Of a stretch of DNA of 46,275 nt, positions 8,088 through 15,605 are shown in pieces. Below the pieces are notes generated by a model. That model was not told where the DNA came from and made no database searches. It saw only the letters and a program-made list of their open reading frames with translations. Numbering within the stretch: the stretch's first letter is position 1; every line of letters begins with the position of its first letter. Location: positions 1 through 46,275 of the forward strand of contig JAKSIZ010000015.1 of NCBI GenBank assembly GCA_024398515.1. The letters are read 5' to 3'. The DNA is from Bacteroidaceae bacterium. GTDB taxonomy: Bacteria; Bacteroidota; Bacteroidia; Bacteroidales; Bacteroidaceae. The position numbers were made by a program, and so were the translations under genes.

Positions 8088-9401
8088 TTATTTATAATGA
8101 GTTCTTAAATCCTTTACGCGTACTGCTTTGCCTTCTGTGCGAGGCAGAGTGTTCTTTGATACGAGTTTGACAATAGGAGTGATAAGTATCTCGTCCTTCA
8201 ATTGGCGTGTTATGGTCTTTGTGAGGTTGGCGAGATGCTGGTAATCATCGGTGAACTTGGCATCGTTGAGCTCTACTTCGACGGTCATCTCGTCCTGACT
8301 TGCTTCGGTCAGAGTGATGAGATAGTCGGATGAAAGTTCGTCGAAGTGCATCAGTATCTTCTCAATCTGGATAGGGAAGATGTTGACTCCGCGGAGGATT
8401 ATCATATCGTCGCTACGTCCCTTCATGCGGTCGAGGCGCTTATGTTCGCGTCCGCAGGCACATTTACCAGGTATGATACGCGTGAGGTCGCGTGTGCGAT
8501 AGCGAAGCAGAGGCATTGCCTCGCGGTTGATTGACGTTAGGATGAGTTCGCCAATCTCGCCATCTGGCACTGGTTCAAGTGTCTCTGGGTTGACGATTTC
8601 CACTATATAATAGTCTTCCCAAATGTGCATACCGTTCTGTTCTTTGCACTCGAAGGCTACGCCAGGGCCACACATCTCGGACATACCAAAGGAGTTGTAT
8701 GCCTTCACGCCCATCATTTCCTCGATGCGTTTGCGTTGTGCTTCACTGTGAGGCTCGGCACCAATGATGAATGTTGTGAGCTTTGTGTCCTTGCGTGGGT
8801 CTATTCCGAGCTGATCCATAACCTCGCGGAGGCGTGGAGCATAGCTTGGCATGGCGTGGATTGCTGTTGTTCCAAAGTCCTTTATGAACTTAATCTGGCG
8901 CAAAGTATTGCCCGCAGCGGCTGGAACAGTGAGCATTCCAAGGCGTTCAGCACCGTACTGGAAGCCAAGTCCACCAGTGAACATGCCGTAGCCTGACGTA
9001 TTCTGGAACACATCTGTTGGGCGAAGTCCTACCATGTGAAGGCATCGTGCAACGGCGTTAGCCCATTGGTCAATGTCGCGTTGAGTGTGGAGGATGACGG
9101 TAGGATTACCCGTCGTGCCGCTCGATGAGTGCAGACGTACGCATTTATCAAGTCCTACGCTGGCAATTCCAAATGGGTAAGTGTCGCGCAAATCCTGTTT
9201 TGTAGTGAAAGGAATGCGGCGGATGTCGTCGAGTGTCTTGATGTCTTCGGGCTTAAGTCCGATTTCATCGAAGCGTTTTTTGTAGAAAGGAGAGTTCATG
9301 CAGTGCTTGACAGTCTTCTGCAAACGCTCAAGTTGTAGCTTCTCAATTTCGGGTCGAGACATCATCTCGAACTCCGGATTAAAACAATCTTCTCTATTCA
9401 T
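8088..9401 (-). CDS. paaK: Phenylacetate-CoA ligase (arylacetate-CoA ligase), first paralogue
   Basis: 437 residues from ATG 9401; an upstream extension to 9467 is open but overlaps the preceding gene, and typical PaaK starts begin close to this Met. AMP-binding enzyme of the PaaK type: SSSGTTGNPTV phosphate-binding loop, YNSFGMSEMCGPG, LLRYRTRDLTRI, CACGREHKRLDRMKGRSDD and RGVNIFPIQIE. It catalyses ATP + arylacetate + CoA to arylacetyl-CoA, or the reverse for substrate-level ATP gain. In a fermentative gut organism beside an indolepyruvate oxidoreductase, the ATP-forming direction is plausible (inference). It starts 10 bp after the stop of a second PaaK gene; the two differ in sequence and probably in aryl substrate. 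Confidence 0.92.
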   Translation of the reverse strand: MNREDCFNPEFEMMSRPEIEKLQLERLQKTVKHCMNSPFYKKRFDEIGLKPEDIKTLDDIRRIPFTTKQDLRDTYPFGIASVGLDKCVRLHSSSGTTGNPTVILHTQRDIDQWANAVARCLHMVGLRPTDVFQNTSGYGMFTGGLGFQYGAERLGMLTVPAAAGNTLRQIKFIKDFGTTAIHAMPSYAPRLREVMDQLGIDPRKDTKLTTFIIGAEPHSEAQRKRIEEMMGVKAYNSFGMSEMCGPGVAFECKEQNGMHIWEDYYIVEIVNPETLEPVPDGEIGELILTSINREAMPLLRYRTRDLTRIIPGKCACGREHKRLDRMKGRSDDMIILRGVNIFPIQIEKILMHFDELSSDYLITLTEASQDEMTVEVELNDAKFTDDYQHLANLTKTITRQLKDEILITPIVKLVSKNTLPRTEGKAVRVKDLRTHYK

Positions 9402-9411
9402 ATTGTAAGTT

Positions 9412-10716
9412 TTATTTAAGAATACGGTTGTCAATAACGTGCTTTGCCTTGCCCTCGCTGCGTTCAAGAGTGCCAGAAGGATGTAGTCGAACGACAGCCT
9501 TGATGCTCAGGACGCTCTTCAGTTTGCCTTCAAGCTTGCGCTCAAGTGCTTCGAGTTGGTGCAGGTCGTCGGTGTTGAAGAACTGCGGTTTGAGTTCTAC
9601 GTTGACAGTAAGGTTGTCGAGGTTGCCCTTTCTATCAACGATGAGTTGGTAGTGAGGCTCAAATTCCTCGGTAGAAAGAATGACGCTTTCAACCTGTGAA
9701 GGGAACACGTTAATGCCGCGAATGATAAGCATATCGTCGCTACGTCCCACGATGCGAGTCATTTTTACTTCTGTTCTGCCGCAAGGACAGTCATCTTGTA
9801 TGAGCGACGTAAGGTCACGTGTGCGGTAGCGGAGCAGTGGCATTCCCTCTTTTGTGAGTGTTGTGAACACGAGTTCTCCCTGTTCGCCGTATGGCAATTG
9901 CTCGAGGGTGTCTGGGTTTATTATTTCTGGATAGAAATGATCTTCGCAGATGTGGGAACCGTTTTTGCATTCGCACTCGTAGCTTACGCATGGTCCCATG
10001 ATTTCACTTAGGCCATAGATATTGTATCCTTTGAGTCCGAGTCGGTTTTCTATCTCTTGCCGCATGTCTTCTGTCCAAGGTTCTGCGCCGAAAGCACCGA
10101 TGCGGAGTTTGATGTCGTCCCTTGTTATTCCCATCTTTGCCATTGTCTCTGCGAGGTGCAGAGCGTAGGATGGGGTGCAGGCAATGCCTGTGATGCCTAA
10201 GTCGTGGATAAGACGAATGTGCTTTTCAGTGTTGCCTGTCGAAGCAGGAATGACTGTAGCACCGAGATTTTCAACGCCATAATGTGCACCCAAACCACCT
10301 GTGAAAAGTCCGTAACCGTAAGCCACGGAGAAAACATCGTTGCGCGTCACGCCAAATGCAGTGAGGCAGCGTGCCATACATTCGCTCCAAATAGTGATAT
10401 CCTTGCGAGTGTAGCCAACGATTGTTGGGTTGCCTGTCGTTCCGGTTGACGCATGAACACGTACAATCTCACTTGCAGGTGCTGCCTGAAGACCGAAAGG
10501 ATAGTTGTCGCGAAGGTCTTTCTTTGTTGTGAAAGGCAGTTTGACAATGTCATCCACAGTCTTTATGTCGTCAGGGTAAATGTCCATTTCCTGCATTTTC
10601 TGACGATAGAACGGAACGTTGTGATAGACGTAGTTCACAATACTGTTAAGTCGTTTGCCTTGAAGCTCGCGCCTTTCGTCGATGCTCATGCATTCTTTGT
10701 TTTTATTCCAATACAT
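9412..10716 (-). CDS. paaK: Phenylacetate-CoA ligase (arylacetate-CoA ligase), second paralogue
   Basis: 434 residues. PaaK signatures: HASTGTTGNPTIVGYT loop, YNIYGLSEIMGP, MPLLRYRTRDLTSL, DDCPCGRTEVKMTRIVGRSDD and RGINVFPSQVE. Same fold and reaction class as its neighbour, with clearly diverged substrate-pocket regions. The order aminotransferase, paaK, paaK on one transcript suggests both serve arylacetates formed from different aromatic amino acids (phenylacetate, indoleacetate or hydroxyphenylacetate); which is which cannot be told by eye. The gap to the upstream aminotransferase stop is 58 bp, without a terminator. Confidence 0.92.
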   Translation of the reverse strand: MYWNKNKECMSIDERRELQGKRLNSIVNYVYHNVPFYRQKMQEMDIYPDDIKTVDDIVKLPFTTKKDLRDNYPFGLQAAPASEIVRVHASTGTTGNPTIVGYTRKDITIWSECMARCLTAFGVTRNDVFSVAYGYGLFTGGLGAHYGVENLGATVIPASTGNTEKHIRLIHDLGITGIACTPSYALHLAETMAKMGITRDDIKLRIGAFGAEPWTEDMRQEIENRLGLKGYNIYGLSEIMGPCVSYECECKNGSHICEDHFYPEIINPDTLEQLPYGEQGELVFTTLTKEGMPLLRYRTRDLTSLIQDDCPCGRTEVKMTRIVGRSDDMLIIRGINVFPSQVESVILSTEEFEPHYQLIVDRKGNLDNLTVNVELKPQFFNTDDLHQLEALERKLEGKLKSVLSIKAVVRLHPSGTLERSEGKAKHVIDNRILK

Positions 10717-10774
10717 TATATCTATATTTGGAGTTAAGATATTAAGGAGTTATGAATCAAATTGGATTAACTTT

Positions 10775-12085
10775 TTACTCCGTTTTATGATTTTCTTCAA
10801 ACAGGCAAAGTCGTTCGTCGAGCAGGTCAATTTGCTTGTCGGTAATGAACGAAGTGCATATTCTGATGCCTTGCTGATGGCTACCCGTTGAGTCGAGTGG
10901 TATGGCACTTGCGCCATAATACAGTATCTCCTTTGCCAATTCCGTTCCCTTCATGCCTGGATACCCGACTGTGAAATAGAATCCGTCGGCAATAGGCTCA
11001 TCAAGATCCTTGTCATATACAATGTGGAAACCGTGTTTGAGAAAGACATCTTTCAGCAATTTTGCACGTCGTCCGTACTCACTTGTGTCCTTGCGGAAGT
11101 CGTAAGCACCGTCTGCTGCTGCCATCAGCATGGCTGCAAGAGCATACTGTGCACTGTGCGACGTGCCACTTGACAGGGCATAAAGCACTCGATGGATGAA
11201 TACACTTCCGAAACTTCCATTGCCGTAGCGCTTTTCAAGAGCTGGATACACCTTATTATATAAGGAGTCGGAAATGCAACTTACTGCAATACGTTCGCCA
11301 GCATAACTGAAAGCCTTGCTTCCACTGATGAGCAGAACATAGTTGTCGGTGAATCTTGCTACCGTGCTTTGATATGGTGCCTTGAACGGAGTGCTCAGGT
11401 TTCGGCGGAAGTCCATGGCAAAGTATGCCAAGTCTTCAAGCACTATGATGTCATACTTTGTGGCAAGTTCGCCAATGGTCTTCAACTCGTCTTCGTTCAG
11501 GCAAACCCATGTCGGATTGTTTGGGTTGCTATAAATGATTGCGGCAATGTCGCCTTTTTCCAAGTAACTTTCGAGTTTCGGACCAAGTTTCTCGCCTCTG
11601 TATTCATAGACATCGAATGTCTCATAACCAGCACCCATCACTGCGCACTGCTGTTTCTGCACAGGAAATCCTGGGTCTATGAATAGAATCTTTCCGCCTT
11701 CTTTGCTTTGGGTGCAAGTGACAAACGATGCGTATGTGCCTTGCATTGAGCCGCAGACTGGAACACAACCCTCAGGACGAATGTCAATATCGAGAAAAGC
11801 CTTGATAAACCGCGATGCTTGTTGTTTGAGTTCAGGCAATCCGTTGATGTTAGGGTAGAGTTGTGCAATGCCATTCTGCAACGCTTCCACCTGTGCCTTC
11901 ACTCCGTATTGGCACGGAGTAAGACCTGGCACACCCATTTCCATCTTTACGAATTCCTTGCCCGACTCTTTTTCTGCACTGGCAGCAATGGCAACAATCT
12001 CGCGAATGGTTGCTTTTGCGAAGTCTTTTATGCCAAGTGTGGCAATCTGACGGTCGATGATTTGTTTATCTATTGGAGTATTCAT
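10775..12085 (-). CDS. PLP-dependent class I/II aminotransferase
   Basis: 436 residues, fold-type I aminotransferase. Visible are the cofactor-binding segment CGSMQGTYASF (about 111-121), SNPNNPTWV with Asn190, LEDLAYFAM with Asp218 and Tyr221, and the Schiff-base Lys257 in SGSKAFSYAGERIA. It converts an amino acid to its 2-oxo acid. The operon places it just upstream of arylpyruvate oxidation, so an aromatic amino acid is the likely donor. The start overlaps the iorB stop by 20 bp, implying coupled translation. Co-occurrence with an omega-amidase-like gene in the same operon raises the possibility that glutamine is the amino-group partner (glutamine transaminase-type activity); this is inference from context. 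Confidence 0.9.
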   Translation of the reverse strand: MNTPIDKQIIDRQIATLGIKDFAKATIREIVAIAASAEKESGKEFVKMEMGVPGLTPCQYGVKAQVEALQNGIAQLYPNINGLPELKQQASRFIKAFLDIDIRPEGCVPVCGSMQGTYASFVTCTQSKEGGKILFIDPGFPVQKQQCAVMGAGYETFDVYEYRGEKLGPKLESYLEKGDIAAIIYSNPNNPTWVCLNEDELKTIGELATKYDIIVLEDLAYFAMDFRRNLSTPFKAPYQSTVARFTDNYVLLISGSKAFSYAGERIAVSCISDSLYNKVYPALEKRYGNGSFGSVFIHRVLYALSSGTSHSAQYALAAMLMAAADGAYDFRKDTSEYGRRAKLLKDVFLKHGFHIVYDKDLDEPIADGFYFTVGYPGMKGTELAKEILYYGASAIPLDSTGSHQQGIRICTSFITDKQIDLLDERLCLFEENHKTE

Positions 12086-12644
12086 AACCTATATTGAACG
12101 CTTTGATGTTCGACTCTACCACTGCATCGCCCTTGCGAGCAAAGATTGTCTTTATTGCTTCGCGCAACTGTTCGGGCGAGATGATTTCAAGATAAGGTGC
12201 TGCCATGCCTAACAGTATCATGTTGGCACCGCGTGGCATCTTGTTCTCCTTCGCAATATCCTCTATTGCCATCTTCTGAACGTGTGGCAGTTTATCGAGT
12301 TCGGCTATCACTTTGTCCAATTCCGGATAGTTCGGAATGTTTACAAAAGCATTCGACGAAGTTATTACCCACGTGTCCTCATTCGTGAACTCCATGTACC
12401 TCAGTGCTTCCATGGGTTCCATTGATATTATGAGGTCGGCTTTGCCTTGCGGAATGAGGTCGCTCCAGATGTTGTCCGTACTCAGTCGCAGGTTGCTCTG
12501 CACGTCGCCACCACGCTGGCTCATGCCGTGAACCTCGGCTTGTTTCAGTTTCACTCCAGCCTTAGTTGCTGCTTCGCCTATGATTGTTGCTATTGAGAGG
12601 ATGCCTTGACCTCCAACGCCACACAGTATTATATCCTTTTTCAT
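12066..12644 (-). CDS. iorB: Indolepyruvate ferredoxin oxidoreductase beta subunit
   Basis: 192 residues from ATG 12644. Gamma-type subunit of 2-oxoacid oxidoreductases: GVGGQG motif at 9-14 and EVHGMSQRGGDVQSNLR at about 37-53 are diagnostic. With IorA it decarboxylates arylpyruvates oxidatively to arylacetyl-CoA, reducing ferredoxin. I chose 12644 because its ATG overlaps the iorA TGA stop (ATGA, 12641-12644), a typical translational coupling that also fixes a one-to-one subunit ratio; the longer frame from 12686 lies inside iorA. Confidence 0.94.
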   Translation of the reverse strand: MKKDIILCGVGGQGILSIATIIGEAATKAGVKLKQAEVHGMSQRGGDVQSNLRLSTDNIWSDLIPQGKADLIISMEPMEALRYMEFTNEDTWVITSSNAFVNIPNYPELDKVIAELDKLPHVQKMAIEDIAKENKMPRGANMILLGMAAPYLEIISPEQLREAIKTIFARKGDAVVESNIKAFNIGYEYSNR

Positions 12645-14278
12645 TGCTTTTTTGCTTTTGCGTGTCTTCTTAATGTCTGAATACATTCTCTGCGTGGAAT
12701 GATTACGCTCACTCCATTGTAGTTTATTTCCTTGCGTAAAATCCCTGTTATTTCTTCCATGTTCTTCTCAAGCGGAACTACAACATGCAAGTGTTCTGGC
12801 TCTACGCCAAGCCCGAGGCATATTGCTTCGTATTTGCTTGTGCCGGCTGAATCTTGTCCGCCTGTCATTCCTGTTGTGAGGTTGTCGCTGATTATCACGG
12901 TGATATTGCTCTTGTCGTTCACTGCATCCAACAGTCCTGTCATGCCTGAATGGGTGAAAGTAGAGTCGCCGATAACTGCTATTGAAGGGAACAGTCCTGC
13001 ATCTGCTGCACCTTTTGCCATGGTTATCGATGCACCCATATCCACCGTACTTGCCAAAGCCTGGTATGGTGGGAGGGCTCCGAGGGTGTAACAACCTATG
13101 TCGCCAAAGATTCTGTAGTCAGGATATTCTGCTGCTACTGCCTTCAATGCTGCGTAAACATCCCTGTGACCACAGCCTGGACAGAGCTGAGGTGGACGTG
13201 CTGCGACAACATTGTCTAATTTACAATTGGCTGCCGGCAATTGGCAAACGCTTCCGATCAATGCTTTTTCTACGCTGTCAGGGTTCAATTCGCCGGTGCG
13301 AGGGAGCTTTCCCGTCAGGCGACCTGTCACTTTGCAATCGCCTATGCCATTGTCCTGAAGCACTGCCTTCACGCCTTCTTCAACCACAGGCTGCCCGTCT
13401 TCTACTACGATTATTTCCTTTACGTTCTTTGCCATAGCCACAATCTGTCGCTCAGGCAAAGGGTATTGCGACACTTTGAGTATGGTGAAGTCGCCTACTT
13501 TCTCGCCCAAAGCCTCGCGAACATAGTTGTATCCTATGCCGCAAGCAATGATTCCCGTCTTTGCGCCGTCGGCTACGGTCAGCGTATTGAACTGGCTTTC
13601 TTCGCTCGAACGGAGCATTTCGGGTTGTTTTTCGAGGAGTGAAACGTACTGGCGGCGTGCTATTGCAGGCAGCAGAACCCATGTCCTTTCCTTTGATGCA
13701 GGCATTGAAGCCACTGGCATCTTGCTTGCAGCAACCTCTACGTTAGCCCTTGAGTGGGCAAGACGAGTGACCATGCGCATCAGGACAGGCTCTTTTATTC
13801 GCTCGGAATACTCGAAAGCGACTGCCATCATGTCGTATGCTTCTTGCTGGTTCGACGGTTCAAACACTGGTACAAGAGCGAACTTTCCATAGAAACGACT
13901 GTCTTGTTCGTTCTGGCTTGAGTGCATCGAAGGGTCGTCGGCAGCCAATACAACAACGCCACCATTCACTCCTGTAACGGCAGAATTGACGAATGCATCG
14001 GCGCAAACGTTCATCCCGACGTGTTTCATGCACACCAATGCACGCCGTCCGGCATAGCTCATGCCGAGTGCAGCCTCCATTGCAGTCTTCTCGTTCGTGC
14101 ACCAACGCGAGTGAATACCTTCGCATTCAGCCTTGTTGGCAGCCGTATATTCTTGTATATACTCCGTTATTTCCGTCGAAGGAGTACCAGGATAAGCATA
14201 AACTCCGCCTAATCCTGCATGTAAGGCACCCAATGCTATAGCCTCATCTCCTAATAATAATTTTGCCTGTTTGTCCAT
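12641..14278 (-). CDS. iorA: Indolepyruvate ferredoxin oxidoreductase alpha subunit, lacking the C-terminal ferredoxin domain
   Basis: 545 residues. The N-terminal pyrimidine-binding TPP domain has LLLGDEAIALGALHAG and YAYPGTPSTEI; the middle transketolase-C-like region follows. The C-terminal pyrophosphate-binding domain has CPGCGH (366-371), GDIGCYTLG, GDSTFTHSG (437-445) and SDNLTTGMTGGQ. Substrates are indolepyruvate and other arylpyruvates. IorA proteins of archaea and many bacteria run to about 600 residues and end in a two-[4Fe-4S] ferredoxin domain. This one stops after IPRRECIQTLRRHAKAKKQ, with none of the CxxCxxC motifs, so electrons must leave through another protein. The first codons overlap the end of the amidohydrolase gene by 28 bp. 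Confidence 0.94.
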   Translation of the reverse strand: MDKQAKLLLGDEAIALGALHAGLGGVYAYPGTPSTEITEYIQEYTAANKAECEGIHSRWCTNEKTAMEAALGMSYAGRRALVCMKHVGMNVCADAFVNSAVTGVNGGVVVLAADDPSMHSSQNEQDSRFYGKFALVPVFEPSNQQEAYDMMAVAFEYSERIKEPVLMRMVTRLAHSRANVEVAASKMPVASMPASKERTWVLLPAIARRQYVSLLEKQPEMLRSSEESQFNTLTVADGAKTGIIACGIGYNYVREALGEKVGDFTILKVSQYPLPERQIVAMAKNVKEIIVVEDGQPVVEEGVKAVLQDNGIGDCKVTGRLTGKLPRTGELNPDSVEKALIGSVCQLPAANCKLDNVVAARPPQLCPGCGHRDVYAALKAVAAEYPDYRIFGDIGCYTLGALPPYQALASTVDMGASITMAKGAADAGLFPSIAVIGDSTFTHSGMTGLLDAVNDKSNITVIISDNLTTGMTGGQDSAGTSKYEAICLGLGVEPEHLHVVVPLEKNMEEITGILRKEINYNGVSVIIPRRECIQTLRRHAKAKKQ

Positions 14279-15063
14279 ACTATATCGTTAAGTGTTGAGA
14301 ATTTATTTCTGTATTTGTCCAATGCTTCCTTGTCGAGTATGCCTGTCGCCTCGCATTCCTTATAGTCATCGCAGCGTGCAATGATGTGTCCGTATGGGTG
14401 GATCAAGGCACTCTCGCCACGATATTCGCCCCAATCATCCTTGCCAACGCAGTTCACACGTGCCACATAGCACTCGTTTTCTATCGCGCGAGCCACGCTC
14501 AATGTCTCCCATGCCAACTCTCTTGCTATAGGCCAGTTTGCGGGATAGATTATCATGTCGTACGATGGACGGCCGCTTGGCGTGATTACGTTTCGTGCCC
14601 ACATGGCAAATCTTAGGTCGTAGCACACCTCAAGCAATATCTTGATGCCACGCCATTCTACGATGACACGCTTGTCGCCGGCAGTGTAGTACTGCCCTTC
14701 GCCACCGAAGGTAAACAGGTGAGCCTTGTCGTAGATTGTGATGCTTCCGTCGGGCTTGACGAAATACATGCGGTTGTAGAACTTGCCGTCGAACTCCACT
14801 GCAACGCTTCCGCATATTGCGGCATCGACAGCCTTTGCCTTGCCCAACATCCATTCCACCGACAGCGGAACGATATAATCGCCCACCTTGATGTCTGCCT
14901 TCTCGGCAAATCCTGCAGGGTTCATCACGCATCCAGTGGTCCACATTTCGGGCAAAATATATAAGTCAGACCCGAGGTTGCGGTTGATTGCCTCGTCGGC
15001 ATGGGCAATGTTTGCCTCCACGTTTCCCCATTTCACTTGAGTCTGCAATAATGTTATCTTCAT
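14251..15063 (-). CDS. Carbon-nitrogen hydrolase, omega-amidase (YafV) type
   Basis: 270 residues from ATG 15063. Nitrilase-superfamily catalytic triad: Glu39 (LPEMWTTG), Lys113 (YDKAHLFTFGGEGQYYTAGD) and Cys147 (LLEVCYDLRF). The YDKAHLF...GE..YYTAG block resembles the omega-amidase/YafV branch, which hydrolyses 2-oxoglutaramate and 2-oxosuccinamate. First gene of the seven-gene operon, overlapping iorA by 28 bp. Combined with the downstream aminotransferase it could complete a glutamine-dependent transamination, because hydrolysis of 2-oxoglutaramate makes transamination irreversible. Alternatives within the family (other amidases) cannot be excluded by eye. The upstream extension to 15096 would cover the promoter and is rejected. 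Confidence 0.88.
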   Translation of the reverse strand: MKITLLQTQVKWGNVEANIAHADEAINRNLGSDLYILPEMWTTGCVMNPAGFAEKADIKVGDYIVPLSVEWMLGKAKAVDAAICGSVAVEFDGKFYNRMYFVKPDGSITIYDKAHLFTFGGEGQYYTAGDKRVIVEWRGIKILLEVCYDLRFAMWARNVITPSGRPSYDMIIYPANWPIARELAWETLSVARAIENECYVARVNCVGKDDWGEYRGESALIHPYGHIIARCDDYKECEATGILDKEALDKYRNKFSTLNDIVWTNRQNYY

Positions 15064-15085
15064 ACCTTTTGTAATATATTTCTTG

Positions 15086-15093
15086 CAAAGGTA
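15086..15093 (-). promoter_or_regulatory. -7 element for the omega-amidase/ior/paaK operon
   Basis: CAAAGGTA, read on the minus strand as TACCTTTG, matches the Bacteroidetes -7 box about 22 nt before the ATG at 15063. CAAA at 15117-15120 could be the -33 box, but the spacer of 23 nt is longer than usual. Further TAACTTTG-like sequence on the minus strand lies at 15184-15191. Confidence 0.5.
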
Positions 15094-15259
15094 CACAATT
15101 TATTTTATATAACCGTCAAAATCGAATATATTTTTACGCTTTTGCGAATTTATTTGGCTTTTCCTCATCAGACGCTTTGCTTGCAAAGTTATCGCGAAAC
15201 ACTTTGTTTGTCGGGGAGTGACCTAATAGGCGATGAGCACTAAGCGTAGTGAGTGAAAA

Positions 15260-15322
15260 AAAACTGCTACAGTTTTCGATCGAAAACTGTAGCAGTTTTG
15301 ACTTGAAAACTGTAGCAGTTTT
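15260..15322 (+). repeat. Three-unit palindrome array, copy 2
   Basis: Units at 15260-15276 (AAAACTGCTACAGTTTT), 15283-15299 and 15306-15322 (AAAACTGTAGCAGTTTT) are separated by CGATCG and GACTTG. It sits in the 542-bp gap between divergently transcribed genes, far from either 3' end, so here it cannot be a terminator for those genes. Downstream flank sequence (AACGCTCGTCTTGAG) resembles that of copy 3. Confidence 0.93.
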
Positions 15323-15481
15323 CCCTCGATTATAACGCTCGTCTTGAGAAAGCATGACGCTCAACCGTTCAGGAAGTACAGAAGACTGCCAACGAAAAAA
15401 GCGGAAGAAACATTTTTTTTTGCAGAAATGCAACTTAACTTTAGCGCAGGAAAAGGGAAATGAATTTGGCAAAATGTTGTC

Positions 15482-15578
15482 ATAGATTAAGTTTTTTCCT
15501 TAAAAAATAAAAAAAATCACACCTATATATATTATATAAGGTGGGAATTTCATATCTTTGCAGATAGATTAAGTTTTT
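15482..15578 (+). promoter_or_regulatory. Aldolase promoter region with direct repeat and A/T palindrome
   Basis: TATCTTTG at 15553-15560 fits a -7 box. No clear TTTG lies at -33; instead an imperfect palindrome CACC...GGTG (15519-15543) occupies that place. The 15-mer ATAGATTAAGTTTTT occurs at 15482-15496 and again at 15564-15578, bracketing the promoter. The arrangement suggests a regulated promoter, but the binding protein is unknown. Confidence 0.45.
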
Positions 15579-15605
15579 CAACAAATATAAAAAGTAAAGC
15601 AAATT

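Noticed and set aside
12732-13892. Several overlapping plus-strand frames inside iorA
   Set aside because: They are antisense shadows of a well-supported enzyme gene, with shifted codon-position bias.
15260-15322. Palindrome array read as a simple Rho-independent terminator
   Set aside because: This copy lies 5' of both neighbouring genes, and two other loci already have a separate terminator before the array.
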